Assembly: GCA_964035575.1 (NCBI GenBank)
Contig: OZ037833.1
Span: forward strand, 248,001 to 312,000
Origin: Rhynchopus sp. YZ270_cl-10
Lineage: Eukaryota > Euglenozoa > Diplonemea > Diplonemida > Diplonemidae
DNA: 64,000 bases
Direction: 5' to 3'
Numbering within the stretch: position 1 is the stretch's first letter; every line of letters begins with the position of its first letter. Below are positions 41,334 through 51,918 of this stretch, piece after piece. Under the pieces are notes generated by a model, which was not told where the DNA came from, ran no database searches, and worked only from the letters and a program-made list of their open reading frames with translations. The position numbers and the translations under genes were made by a program.

Positions 41334-44300
41334 CTACATCCACATACCACCACCGCACACACAGCACGCCTCGTTCGCAGTCATGTCCTCCCGTGCATAG
41401 GTCGCACCGTGTCTTGCACAACGAGTGCGACGGCGGTACCAGCGGCAGCTGTGTTTGTTCTTCCCAATAGTACCCCTGCTGTCCACCCACAGGTTCCCAT
41501 CCGCCAGGTTCTTGTCCTTGCAGACAGTGGGGGTGGGGATCCCTGTGCTGGGCTCAGGCGTTGCGGGTGCAGACGTGTCTGGTGCGGACGTGGCAGGAGC
41601 AGAAGTTGCGGGTGCAGAAGTTGGTGATGCAGAAGTGACAGGTGCAGATGTCGTAGGTGCGGAAGTTGCGGGTGCGGATGTCGCAGGTGCGGAAGTTGCG
41701 GGTGCTGCAGTCGGTGGAGCAGATGTCGCAGGTGCGGAAGTTGCAGGTGCAGATGTCGCAGGTGCGGAAGTTGCGGGTGCAGATGTCGCAGGTGCAGAAG
41801 TTGCGGGTGCAGATGTCGCAGGTGCGGAAGTTGCGGGTGCAGATGTCGCAGGTGCGGAAGTTGCATGTGCAGATGTCGCAGGTGCGGAAGTTGCGGGTGC
41901 AGATGTCGCAGGTGCAGAAGTTGCGGGTGCAGATGTCGCAGGTGCGGAAGTTGCGGGTGCAGATGTCGCAGGTGCAGAAGTTGCGGGTGCAGATGTCGCA
42001 GGTGCGGAAGTTGCAGGTGCAGATGTCGCAGGTGCGGAAGTTGCGGGTGCAGATGTCGCAGGTGCAGAAGTTGCGGGTGCAGATGTCGCAGGTGCGGAAG
42101 TTGCGGGTGCAGATGTCGCAGGTGCGGAAGTTGCGGGTGCAGATGTCGCAGGTGCAGAAGTTGCGGGTGCAGATGTCGCAGGTGCGGAAGTTGCGGGTGC
42201 AGATGTCGCAGGTGCAGAAGTTGCGGGTGCAGATGTCGCAGGTGCGGAAGTTGCAGGTGCAGATGTCGCAGGTGCGGAAGTTGCGGGTGCAGATGTCGCA
42301 GGTGCGGAAGTTGCGGGTGCAGATGTCGCAGGTGCGGAAGTTGCGGGTGCAGATGTCGCAGGTGCAGAAGTTGCGGGTGCAGATGTCGCAGGTGCGGAAG
42401 TTGCGGGTGCAGATGTCGCAGGTGCGGAAGTTGCGGGTGCAGATGTCGCAGGTGCAGAAGTTGCGGGTGCAGATGTCGCAGGTGCGGAAGTTGCGGGTGC
42501 TGCAGTCGGTGGAGCAGATGTCGCAGGTGCAGAAGTAGCAGGCGCCGATGTAGCTGGTGCGGGGGTTGGTGGTGCAGACGTTGCGGGTGCGGAGGTGTCA
42601 GGGGCAGATGTGTCGGGCGCAGTGGTCGCTGGTGCTGATGTCACTGGTGCTGAAGTAGCAGGGGCAGAGGTCCGTGGTGCAGATGTGTCAGGCGCTGATG
42701 TGTCGGGTGCGGAAGTTGCCGGTGCAGAAGTTGCGGGTGCTGACGTGTCAGGGGCAGTAGTTGCGGGTACGGTAGTGTCAGGTGCAGACGTCGTCGGGAC
42801 CACAGTTGGCAGAGCTGTTGGAGGCGCTCCTGTGGGCACTGCCGTTGGGGGTGTGGGCGTGACGGGCATGAGGCACTCCCAAGCAACTTCGATGCCGCGC
42901 CCGCGGTCGGTTCCAGACGAGAACAAGATGGAGAGGCGGTTGTACGTGTTGGTGATGAGCTCCTCGCAGTCGTAGTCGTCGGGATAGGAGGGTGCTGTGT
43001 CGTTCACAAAGTGGTGCCAGCGTGTGGTGTCGAGGTACTCAAAGCGCATGTGGTTGGACATGGTATCGCACCTGAGCCACGCGAGCTTGATGCCTTCAGA
43101 CACATCTGGGCAGGCGAAGTTCCAGCAGGCCTCCGTGTTGTCCTCGTAGTACCCAGTCCCTGCTGGGTAGTCGAGCAGGCCGTTGAACCCGTCCATCTCT
43201 TCGCACTGTGCAGGCACCGCGGGCACGACAGGTGCTGGCGGCATCGGGCCTGCGGGAACTGCTGCAGGTGCAGGAGTGGCAGGCGGCGCAGGTGTCTCAG
43301 GCAGAGGCACGCTGGCACCCATGCAGTACTCGTTCTTCTGCAGGACATCGTCCCGCGCACACTCTGGGTGCTCCACACGTGCAGGCGTCATGTGTGCTAC
43401 CATCCACCCAATCCAGGTCAGCTCCGCCACACGCTGCGCAGCGGACACACGGTTCACAAACATCTCATTCGTCTTGAAGCCGGTTGTGCCCCAGTCCCAG
43501 ATCTTGCACCAGCTCGGGTAGTTGCCTTCGGCATCCTGTTTGCACCAGTACGGGAACTGCTGGGTGTCGGTGTAGGCACGGATGACGTTGTGCCCGTAGC
43601 CGTCGTTACGCCCCTTGTAGGTGCACGACTGCGGACCAGCCTCACGCACCTGCCCGGTCACAGGGTCCTGCCCGATGTGGTTGGGCGAGCCATCGTTGTT
43701 CCTGCGCCATGTCGACACCCACGTCACGTCCCCGTTCGCATGTGTCACCCACGGCTCGTCCTCACCCCAGTACGTGGCTGCCGTCACGTCGAGCGGCTCC
43801 GTCAGCATCTCCCCCTCGGAGTCGACCTCAGCCAGCATGTAGCGCTCAGGGTAGAGGGCGTCCTTCTGCATCTCACCCCAGCCAAGGAGGAAGCGGTTGC
43901 AGCCGTCCGCCTCCCCACCACCAAGCACAGCGAGGCGCACAGACTTCGGGATCACGCCGTCGGGAAGCGCAATCCACTTCACGTACACACGCTGGCCGTC
44001 GGGTGTGAAGCGGCCGAACCCGAGCTGCACCTTCTTCTCACGTGAGTAATCGCCCATCTTCTCCACACCGTGCCACGCAGAGTAGAAGTGGCAGCCACAC
44101 GCCAGAATCGCACCAGGCCACGTCACTGATGCCTGCCCAACGTTTTCGTTCCCCGCAATCATGCTTCTCTGATAGTAGCCGATGCCAGCCTTGTAGCGCA
44201 GCCCTGTTGTCCGCGGGAGGTCCGACGTCACCAGCACACCAAAGGTCTCAAACTGCGGGTGGTACGCAATTCTGTGGCCTGTTGTGTGTCCCTTGATGCT

Positions 44301-45182
44301 TTCCCAGGACCAACCGGCACGGCCACAGCTGCCAGGCACCTTGCTTGCGACGATGCGTGGGAAGTCGAGGCTGGGGTCTGCGTCGATGAGAGGCAGCATG
44401 TCGCCCACGTGGTGGTCGATCCCACCCGAGAGCCACACGGCGTACCAGTCACGCTTTGGGTCGTACGAGAGGTCCTGCAGGATGGTGCCACGGCCACGTG
44501 GGTAGCAGTACGTGTTGTGCTCTGCACAGGTCGAGCTCATCACGCTCCCACGTCTGATGATGTGCGACAGGTCGGCCTTCACCTCCACGAGGAACGGCTC
44601 AAGGCGCTCGGTGCCTTCGGCGCAGTCCTCGCACACAGCGAAGCAAAGCGTCGCAATGTCGCCACGTTTGTTGAACACCGTACCGCCACTCTGCGCGCAC
44701 TGCGGCAGCGTGATGTCCGCCACCACCTCGTAGCGCCCGGTAACCTCGCTGCGTGCCACCTTTGTGAGGCGGCTGTGTGCACCACGCTCTGTCGTGCTTG
44801 CGTTGAAGTCCTCCATCCACGAGAAGATCAATGCACCAGGCTCGCCGGGCACAGCCGTCGGATACATTGTGAAGGCTGTCCCTGTGCACGCGTTTTCAGA
44901 GGCGAGTGTCCAGGCAATGCGCCCACCCAGGCCTCCTTGTATGCCACCCTGCGGCGGTGCGTAGCCAGGGGTCAGGCACACAGGGTCCACGGTGAGCGAA
45001 CCTACGACCACAGACGGGTTCTGCTTGCAGGTGCACATCGTGTTGAAGATGTCGTCCATCTTCGGCATGCGCTCAGACGACGCCATGCACGTCCCGTACC
45101 ACTGCTGCTGCTCTGCAGTCAGGCCTACCCCCGCCACGTTCGCTGTGCCTGCTATGAGCAGTGCTGCCATATGCCTTAGCAT
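41334..45182 (-). CDS. Secreted mucin-like repeat protein with CUB-like domain and Cys-rich tail
   Basis: The ATG at 45182 (or 45170) begins a signal peptide (MAALLIAGTANVAGVGL). Residues 20-620 form a Cys- and Trp-rich globular region with no named domain. Residues about 665-780 look like a CUB domain (C, 'YYEDNTEACWNFACP', 'RFEYLDTTRWHHFV'). Then comes a Thr/Ser/Ala/Pro repeat region (TSAPATSAPA period ten residues, 30 bp) of over 350 residues, probably O-glycosylated and extended, like a mucin stalk. The C-terminal 65 residues carry six to eight Cys with 'WVDSRGTIG' and 'TANEACCVCGGG', a small disulfide module seen in several protist surface proteins. Overall it is probably a cell-surface or matrix protein. 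The opposite strand is open through the repeats only because of the 30-bp period. Confidence 0.8.
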   Translation of the reverse strand: MLRHMAALLIAGTANVAGVGLTAEQQQWYGTCMASSERMPKMDDIFNTMCTCKQNPSVVVGSLTVDPVCLTPGYAPPQGGIQGGLGGRIAWTLASENACTGTAFTMYPTAVPGEPGALIFSWMEDFNASTTERGAHSRLTKVARSEVTGRYEVVADITLPQCAQSGGTVFNKRGDIATLCFAVCEDCAEGTERLEPFLVEVKADLSHIIRRGSVMSSTCAEHNTYCYPRGRGTILQDLSYDPKRDWYAVWLSGGIDHHVGDMLPLIDADPSLDFPRIVASKVPGSCGRAGWSWESIKGHTTGHRIAYHPQFETFGVLVTSDLPRTTGLRYKAGIGYYQRSMIAGNENVGQASVTWPGAILACGCHFYSAWHGVEKMGDYSREKKVQLGFGRFTPDGQRVYVKWIALPDGVIPKSVRLAVLGGGEADGCNRFLLGWGEMQKDALYPERYMLAEVDSEGEMLTEPLDVTAATYWGEDEPWVTHANGDVTWVSTWRRNNDGSPNHIGQDPVTGQVREAGPQSCTYKGRNDGYGHNVIRAYTDTQQFPYWCKQDAEGNYPSWCKIWDWGTTGFKTNEMFVNRVSAAQRVAELTWIGWMVAHMTPARVEHPECARDDVLQKNEYCMGASVPLPETPAPPATPAPAAVPAGPMPPAPVVPAVPAQCEEMDGFNGLLDYPAGTGYYEDNTEACWNFACPDVSEGIKLAWLRCDTMSNHMRFEYLDTTRWHHFVNDTAPSYPDDYDCEELITNTYNRLSILFSSGTDRGRGIEVAWECLMPVTPTPPTAVPTGAPPTALPTVVPTTSAPDTTVPATTAPDTSAPATSAPATSAPDTSAPDTSAPRTSAPATSAPVTSAPATTAPDTSAPDTSAPATSAPPTPAPATSAPATSAPATSAPPTAAPATSAPATSAPATSAPATSAPATSAPATSAPATSAPATSAPATSAPATSAPATSAPATSAPATSAPATSAPATSAPATSAPATSAPATSAPATSAPATSAPATSAPATSAPATSAPATSAPATSAPATSAPATSAPATSAPATSAPATSAPATSAPATSAPATSAPATSAPATSAPATSAPATSAPATSAPATSAPATSAPATSAPATSAHATSAPATSAPATSAPATSAPATSAPATSAPATSAPATSAPATSAPATSAPPTAAPATSAPATSAPATSAPTTSAPVTSASPTSAPATSAPATSAPDTSAPATPEPSTGIPTPTVCKDKNLADGNLWVDSRGTIGKNKHSCRWYRRRTRCARHGATYAREDMTANEACCVCGGGMWM

Positions 45183-45799
45183 CGTGATGAGGAAGAAGAC
45201 AAAGACAAGGGAAAGAGGAAAGAGTTATCTGTGAAGGAGAGTTGGTGGCGGGATGGGGTGAGGTGGTGTGTACGGAAGGGCAGGTGCGCATGGCCAATTG
45301 CAGTGGGCGATACCTGAGGACAAGAGACGGATAAGGTGCGGAGGTGCTGTTGCAGCAGAACTTTCCTGCACATCCCCCAAAGCGTTTGCCGAAGGAGAAG
45401 TTGGGCAGAGTTTGCAACGGGGACTCCACGGCATACGGGGGGGTGACGGGAGATGGCCGTGGGAGCGCTGGGACCACCCGCCTACTAGAGCTACTGCTCT
45501 GCGATGGCCTAGCAGGGGACCTGGTGGGACCACATGTCCCAGCAGGCGTTGTCGGAGGTGCTGGAGCGGGAGGTGTAGGTGTAGACCTTCTCGGTGAAGG
45601 ATGAGGAGTGGGAGGCTGAAAGGAGGGAAGGGCCGTCTTACGCTAAGGGGTATCAATACCCACCTAAAGTGTCACAAAATCGTATTTTTTTTTCTTTGTG
45701 ACAAAAATGCATTTCAAAGTGATTTTAACCACATATTCCCACCCACACCACCCAAAATACTGCAACACCTTCTTGCTATAATGGCATTTTTGGCCCCCA
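45183..45799. other. Intergenic with a possible relic exon
   Basis: On the minus strand, after a 'cctcctttcag' acceptor near 45617, a short frame reads 'SFTEKVYTYTSRSSTSDNAC' and ends at a stop near 45516. It could be an orphan 3' exon or chance. Nothing else is seen. Confidence 0.3.
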
Positions 45800-46041
45800 A
45801 AACCCGGACATAGTAATCCCGTTCTTCAAATGTGTGCTCCACAAATATCTGCTCCACTTCTCAAGTTCTGCCTTGAGACGCTTGTACTCTGCCGCCAACT
45901 GCAAGTTCTGAGTGACGATTTTCGTTCATCTGCATCGCCAAGTTGTGCTCCTCCCATATCTTATGCATATCAGCCTGCAGGTCTTACTGTGTCCGTGCTG
46001 CTGGCTCTGCTGGCTGCGGCACCATCGGCTTCGCCATCATA
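45800..46041 (-). pseudogene. Decayed coiled-coil tail behind LRR copy C
   Basis: Near-identical to the sequence behind copy B (12345..12576), with the same frame breaks between its peptide-like pieces. It ends where the LRR stop codon begins. Confidence 0.5.
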
Positions 46042-47034
46042 TCATGCGTCAACTTCTTCTATTCCACTGTCGGCAACGATGTGCACGTTGCTAGGTCGTC
46101 CAGCCAAAGCCCAAGTGTCTGCTTGCATGCCTGTGAGGGCAACAGTCGACAATGCTGTGCAACCACCTAGGAAGCCGTTCCCGATCGAAGTGACTGCTTT
46201 CATGTCTGTGAGGTCAACAGTCGACAACGTCGTGCAATTACGTAAGAAGAAGTGCCCGATCGAAGTGACTGCTTGCATGCCGGTGAAATCAACAGTCGAC
46301 AACGTTGTGCAACCACCTAGGAAGCCGTTCCCGATCGAAGTGACTGCTTTCATGCCTGAGAGGTCAACAGTCGACAACGTCGTGCAATCGGATAAGAAGT
46401 AGGGCCCGATCGAAGTGACTGCTTGCATGCCGGTGAAATCAGCTGCCGACAACGTCCTGCAACCATCTAGGAAGCAGTCCCCGATCCAAGTGACTGCTTG
46501 CATGCCTGTGAAATCAACAGTCGACAACATTGTACAGCCAGCGAGGAACCCGTGCCCAATCGCGGTGACGAAGGGCAACTTTGGTAGGTCCAGTGTGGTG
46601 TCGCAGTGAGGAAGGGAAGTGTCACGAATGTCATCCACACTCGACACGCAACTGGAACCAATGCACGTTACTGCACTATTCTCGAAGAAGAAGTCATCTG
46701 GGATCGCAGTCACAACTTCTGCCTGCAGAAGCAAGGAAGCCACCTTCGGATCGGTCACCTCCTTCAACCTTTCATCTGTGATGTTGGTCTCACCCAGTGC
46801 ACGAAGTGCTGCTATGGCCTCGTATTTCGTCGTTTTCGTCAGTACTACTTTGTCCCCAGCACTCAGTTCTGTGATGTCCTCCCCTTCCTCCTTCCCTCCG
46901 AAGCCCATATGAAAGCTGTCTTCGGCCAACCCCGTTGCTGTCGCCACCTTCCGACGCAGGGCCTCCGTTGTGTCATCCTCACCCACCTCAATCACATGCT
47001 CCGTTTCGTCATACCCCTGTATCGTCACATCCAT
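46042..47034 (-). CDS. Ubiquitin-like/BspA-type LRR protein, copy C
   Basis: ATG at 47034; 330 residues, open throughout. Ubiquitin-like head at 1-70, linker with the 'PDDFFFENSAVTCIGSSC' segment, then about six 25-residue LRRs and the family C-terminus. The DNA of the repeats is almost identical to that of copies B and D, including whole 75-bp units, which indicates recent duplication or conversion. A probable intracellular binding protein; partner unknown. Confidence 0.8.
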   Translation of the reverse strand: MDVTIQGYDETEHVIEVGEDDTTEALRRKVATATGLAEDSFHMGFGGKEEGEDITELSAGDKVVLTKTTKYEAIAALRALGETNITDERLKEVTDPKVASLLLQAEVVTAIPDDFFFENSAVTCIGSSCVSSVDDIRDTSLPHCDTTLDLPKLPFVTAIGHGFLAGCTMLSTVDFTGMQAVTWIGDCFLDGCRTLSAADFTGMQAVTSIGPYFLSDCTTLSTVDLSGMKAVTSIGNGFLGGCTTLSTVDFTGMQAVTSIGHFFLRNCTTLSTVDLTDMKAVTSIGNGFLGGCTALSTVALTGMQADTWALAGRPSNVHIVADSGIEEVDA

Positions 47035-49138
47035 TTTTGTGTCTTTCTCTGCTTCTCTGTTTGTGGTGTTGTGGGATCAGGGAAGAAACAGGGAACCCAA
47101 CAAAACGCTCTGCAACAACACAGCGCATAGGGAGTTGCTCCCCAGTGGTCTTACATCATGCAGAGCAATCAAAAGCCTCACAATCTAAAATGCCTCCTCT
47201 CCCTCCCATCTGAACTATACCACGGACCAGTCGGGTCACCTACGTCGTTTCGACAGTGAAAAATCACGACAGGTGATCCAGCCCTTCCGAAGGTCCCCCT
47301 GCTCACCTCTTTCACGATTTAACAAACTGCAGAAATGTTGAGAATAAATATCTTTTTTTTTTCACAACTGTTTTTGAGGTGCATTTTTTGAAGGTTAAAA
47401 TAATAGTTATACTAGAGGGAATGGAGAATATGAGTGAGAACAACGTTTGGTTGAAAGATGAACTATTTCGCGTTGTTGCGAAGGCACAGTACAGTACACG
47501 ACGGTAAAAAAAAAGTAAAACCACAAATCAAGCCACTTTCTTGACCGTCGTGCACCTCCCTTTGTGGGAGGTGGGAATGGGATGCCCTGGGTAGGGACAC
47601 ATGACACACCTGCTTCCCCTATACACTATGGGGGGAATGATTCCGTCGCAACTACGGACGTTACCCCCCGTTTTGTGGAAAAGCATTTTGTTGTGCAAGG
47701 AAAGGGTGTGTCCTTTCCCTAAGAAGAAGATGATATAAAATTATTACGCATCCACTTGCCGTTTGAATAAAGAAAACAAAGACGAAAAAGGGGGTTTGGG
47801 GGGAAGAGTTTAATTCTTGAACGCATCCCCACACTCAGGTACACGCAAGGAAATGTACATGAAATGTACACTCAGGTACATGCAAGGAAAGGTTGTGTCC
47901 TTTCCCTAAGAAGAAGATGATAACAAAAAATCTGCAGGGGAACAATGCAGACACACACGATGCAATCTTGTGTGTACACATCATTTTTAAATCTCATTTC
48001 ATCAGCGGGAAAACGCTGGGTTTTCGAAACTGGAAAAAAAAATTGAAAAGAAAAGAAAACTTGAAAGGGAGTGTGCCTCTCTCTCGTACACATATTTTTT
48101 TTTGGGGGGAACAAAATTTATTTATCAAACCAAGGGGGGTCATACGTAACCCTAAAAGCAAAGCGAAATAATGAAAATATGCCCTCACGTTGTCGACATC
48201 TTTTCCCATAAAGTGTTATCGAGGGTTGTTCACGCTCCTGTTGCCAAAGGGAGAGGTTTGTTCCCTCCGTATGGTGTTCTGGAAAATGACAATAAAACAT
48301 AATTTACAATGAGCCTGACGCAGGATCCAAAAAAGCGAAATCCTTTTGTCTTGAAGGGAAAGATAAACGTCTCACATTTACAATAAAGCGTTTGAAAGAT
48401 GGTTGCCCACAACTGCAATGCCACCAATGTGCCACAAAAGCTAAGCTGCCTCCACCACCCAACATGGAACTATCAAGTCTGGGGGGGAAAACGGCCCGTG
48501 TCCTTGAGCAGAACAAGACGAGCTGCCACCCTGCCTCGGCAGGGGTACATGAACCAAGAGTTACAAATTAAAAAGAAAATAAAATCACCTGATTTTGATT
48601 CTGAGCTTCCCCGATCTTTGGCGGCAAACACTAAGATGAAAATCAGGTGGAAAATACCAAAAAAGAAACACAATTTGAAAGATGAATCTACCTCTCGCCA
48701 CCTCTCGTCATATCATGCCTGCGGCCAACAACAGACGGAAAATGGAGCCTAAAGAGAACAGAACAGCAGAAGAGACTAAAGGACAGAACAGACAAGCATT
48801 GCGCGTCAACATACAATGAACAATGAACAACCATACTACAGTGTCCATAGCTCTCTTCACCCACACAGGGAAAACGGAAAAGTGAAAGTCCTGAAGCACA
48901 GATGGTGATATGTGAGAAGGGAGGAGCACACATGAGGGTGAAAACAGTTAGACGCGACCGTAGCAAGACTCTCACATACTAAAGGCATGACCCCATCACT
49001 GTGAACACTGCCTGGGCTAAAAAGTTGACTTGACATACAACAGCCCGCTCATGACAACGATCCTTGGACCCAACCATGCAGTCCTCCATTTTTGTGGTTT
49101 ACATCTGAAAAATAAACCCGCCGCATGCACTCCTCTCT
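47035..49138. other. Shared LRR upstream region, then gene-free DNA
   Basis: 47035-47360 matches the upstream regions of copies B and F, and matches F up to the window end. A 40-bp direct repeat ('gtgtcctttccctaagaaga') sits at about 47708 and 47895. Near 49020-49115 is a partial copy of the dispersed ~170-bp repeat. No gene is seen. Confidence 0.55.
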
Positions 49139-49654
49139 TCACACCCCCCTCTGCCTCCTCCCCCCTTGCCTGAACACTGCCTCTGGGTATCCTACGGTCC
49201 GTGCCTCGTACCACGCTGCGTGCAGCATCTCCCCTGCACGGCCCTCTCTCCCTACGGGCTGTGGGAGGTGCCGTACGACGTCCTTCTTACTGTGCAGGCC
49301 TGTGGTGTAGCAGGCAGCGTCTGGCTGCAGCGCACGCACACCGCGGGGCACTGGGGGCCCTCCTATGGGCACAACGTAGACCCCGTCATGGGAGGGTTGA
49401 GGGAGGGGCGGCGTCGGCTTTCTGAACGTCGCGCACAGCGGGATGTGCCGTGTCCGCACGGCTGCAATCTCTGCCTTCTCGTCACGGATGTATGCCTCCA
49501 CCTCCGTCACCTCCGCAGGTGTCTCCACAGCGTCACACTCCATCTGCCGTGCGATCGCAGCACCCAAAGGACTCGAATCATCAAACGTTACTATCCGCGG
49601 TCGAGAAGAGGACTCATGCGAAGGTGTGCCGAGGAGGCTCTCCCTATCCGACAT
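49139..49654 (-). CDS. Small protein related to the middle of the CAP-domain protein
   Basis: ATG at 49654 (MSDRESLLGTPSHESSSRP); 171 residues. 'DSSPLGAAIARQMECDAVET' and the following Glu-rich helix match the CAP protein's 'ASSPLGAAIERQQ...IERYLEEERRALAQ' just after its CAP domain, and 'PPVPRGVRALQPDAA' matches its 'PPPPMGTRLLQPDPP'. The CAP domain itself is absent. It is either a truncated paralogue left by duplication or a short gene made from one module. In the genome it lies between LRR copies C and D. Confidence 0.55.
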   Translation of the reverse strand: MSDRESLLGTPSHESSSRPRIVTFDDSSPLGAAIARQMECDAVETPAEVTEVEAYIRDEKAEIAAVRTRHIPLCATFRKPTPPLPQPSHDGVYVVPIGGPPVPRGVRALQPDAACYTTGLHSKKDVVRHLPQPVGREGRAGEMLHAAWYEARTVGYPEAVFRQGGRRQRGV

Positions 49655-49799
49655 CTTGGGGTTTTCTGGTATTTGATGAACATGTAGGGAGGGGCTAGGG
49701 GGGATCAAATGGGTATTAAAAAGTATAGCAAGCGCTTTTTTGGTACCATTTTTACAAATTTTGTGCGAGTTAGGCAAAATTCTGAAAGTGCAACAACTT

Positions 49800-50066
49800 C
49801 TTGCTTTAATGGCATTTTTGGCCCCCAAAACCCGGACATAGTAATCCCGTTCTTCAAATGTGTGCTCCACAAATATCTGCTCCACTTCTCAAGTTCTGCC
49901 TTGAGACGCTTGTACTCTGCCGCCAACTGCAAGTTCTGAGTGACGATTTTCGTTCATCCGCATCGCCAAGTTGTGCTCCTCCCATATCTTATGCATATCA
50001 GCCTGCAGGTCTTACTGTGTCCGTGCTGCTGGCTCTGCTGGCTGCGGCACCATCGGCGCCATCATA
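49800..50066 (-). pseudogene. Decayed coiled-coil tail behind LRR copy D
   Basis: Same conserved tail as behind copies B and C. Upstream of the CAP-like ORF, part of it even reads in the same frame (FVEHTFEERDYYVRVL), but this is the relic, not part of that gene. Confidence 0.5.
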
Positions 50067-51269
50067 TCATGCGTCAACTTCTTCTATTCCACTGTCGACA
50101 ACGATGTGCACGTTGCGAGGAAGCCGTCCATCTAAAGTGACTGCTTGCGTGCTTGTCAGCGACAATGCTGTGCTGCCCTCTAGGAAGTAGTCCCCGATCG
50201 AAGTGACTGCGTTCATGCCTGTGAGGTCAACAGTCGACAACGATGCACAATTACGTAAGAAGTAGTCCCCGATCGAAGTGACTGATTTCATTCCGGTGAA
50301 ATCAACAGTCGACAACGTCGTGCAACCACGTAAGAAGAAGTGCCCGATCGAAGTGACTGCTTTCATTCCTGTGAGGTCAACAGTCGACAACGATGTGCAC
50401 TTACGTAAGAAGCCGTCCCCGATCGAAGTGACTGCTTGCATGCCTGTGAAATCAACAGTCGACAACGTCGTGCAATTACGTAAGAAGAAGTCCCCAATCG
50501 AAGTGACTGCTTTCATGTCTGTGAAATCAACAGTCGACAAGGCTGCGCAACCATCTAGGAAGCAGTCCCCGATCGAAGTCACCGCTTGCATGCCTGAGAG
50601 GTCAACAGTCGACAACGATGCACAATTACGTAAGAAGTAGTCCCCGATCGAAGTGACTGCTTTCATGCCGGTGAAATCAACAGTCGACAACGTCGTGCAA
50701 CCACGTAAGAAGAAGTGCCCGATCGAAGTGACTGCTTGTAGGCCTGAGAGGTCAACAGTCGACAACATTGTACAGTCAGCGAGGAACGAGTGCCCAATGG
50801 CGGTGACGAAGGGCAACTTTGGTAGGTCCAGTGTGGTGTCGCAGTGAGGAAGGGAAGTGTCACGAATGTCATCCACACTCGACACGCAACTGGAACCAAT
50901 GCACGTTACTGCACTTCCCTCGAAGAAGTCATCTGGGATCGCAGTCACAACTTCTGCCTGCAGAAGCAAGGAAGCCACCTTCGGATCGGTCACCTCCTTC
51001 AACCTTTCATCTGTGATGTCGGTCTCACCCAGTGCATGAAGTGCTGCTATGGCTTCGTATTTCGTCGTTTTCGTCAGTACTACTTTGTCCCCAGCACTCA
51101 GTTCTGTGATGTCCTCCCCTTCCTCCTTCCCTCCGAAGCCCATATGAAAGCTGTCTTCGGCCAACCCCGTTGCTGTCGCCACCTTCCGACGCAGGGCCTC
51201 CGTTGTGTCATCCTCACCCACCTCGATCACATGCTCCGTTTCGTCATACCCCTGTATCGTCACATCCAT
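50067..51269 (-). CDS. Ubiquitin-like/BspA-type LRR protein, copy D
   Basis: ATG at 51269 (the open frame upstream starts with TTG). 400 residues. Ubiquitin-like head, linker, then about nine LRRs of 25 residues each ('AVTSIGDYFLRNCASLSTVD'). Several 75-bp repeat units are near identical to one another, so unit number can change by slippage or unequal exchange; copy C has about three units fewer. No signal peptide. It is the longest of the recent copies and appears intact. Confidence 0.8.
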   Translation of the reverse strand: MDVTIQGYDETEHVIEVGEDDTTEALRRKVATATGLAEDSFHMGFGGKEEGEDITELSAGDKVVLTKTTKYEAIAALHALGETDITDERLKEVTDPKVASLLLQAEVVTAIPDDFFEGSAVTCIGSSCVSSVDDIRDTSLPHCDTTLDLPKLPFVTAIGHSFLADCTMLSTVDLSGLQAVTSIGHFFLRGCTTLSTVDFTGMKAVTSIGDYFLRNCASLSTVDLSGMQAVTSIGDCFLDGCAALSTVDFTDMKAVTSIGDFFLRNCTTLSTVDFTGMQAVTSIGDGFLRKCTSLSTVDLTGMKAVTSIGHFFLRGCTTLSTVDFTGMKSVTSIGDYFLRNCASLSTVDLTGMNAVTSIGDYFLEGSTALSLTSTQAVTLDGRLPRNVHIVVDSGIEEVDA

Positions 51270-51739
51270 TTTTGCGTCTCTCTCTGTTTCACGTTGTGAA
51301 GGCGTGGCGGAGGTGTTTTTGTGGCAATAAAACAAGACAAATCAAAAGGGGGTATTTATCAGTAGGTTTGAGAGCCTGATCCTTTTCTCTTGAAGAAACC
51401 CTGGCCTTATGCGGGAAAACGGGTCACATCACAGAACCGCCAATAAAAAGAAAACTGAAAGCTTTAAACATGAATATGCCTCTCGTGTACACATCAAAAA
51501 AATAAGAAGGGTGTTTTTTCACATAAGAAGCTGGCTAAAAAATATGGGAACGTTTTCCGAACACGTCGGGTGTCTCAATATGTTCGAAAAAATCGGAAGT
51601 GAGAACCACACAAGAAAAGACAAAAGGGACGGGGGGCAAAGAAACGTTGACACATAAAGTGAAATTGCAAACGCCTCTGGGACGCAGGCATAAAGCCACC
51701 TAAGTGTCTCGCGGGAACTAAAGGGTTTAATCGCATTTT
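51270..51739. other. Intergenic, LRR leader only partly conserved
   Basis: The copy D leader diverges from those of B, C and F soon after the ATG ('tttttgcgtctctctctgtt'). No gene is seen; the phrase at 51665-51725 matches 12240-12305 before copy B's tail. Confidence 0.5.
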
Positions 51740-51918
51740 TGGTCCACAAAACCCGGACATAGTAATCCCGTTCTTCAAATGTGTGCTCCACAAATATCTG
51801 CTCCACTTCTCAAGTTCTGCCTTGAGACGCTTGTACTCTGCCGCCAACTGCAAGTTCTGAGTGACGATTTTCGTTCATCCGCATCGCCAAGTTGTGCTCC
51901 TCCCATATCTTATGCATA
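51740..51918 (-). pseudogene. Decayed coiled-coil tail behind LRR copy E
   Basis: Same family tail. In this copy about 31 bp around the usual LRR stop are deleted, so the LRR frame runs on into the tail to a stop at 51919. Confidence 0.5.

Noticed and set aside
41425-42975. 516-residue plus-strand ORF opposite the mucin-like gene
   Set aside because: It only mirrors the 30-bp repeat; the minus strand has a signal peptide, ordered domains and a proper stop.
45225-45656. 143-residue minus-strand ORF upstream of the mucin-like gene
   Set aside because: Composition (Pro/Leu/His-rich) looks non-coding; no start context or conserved motif.
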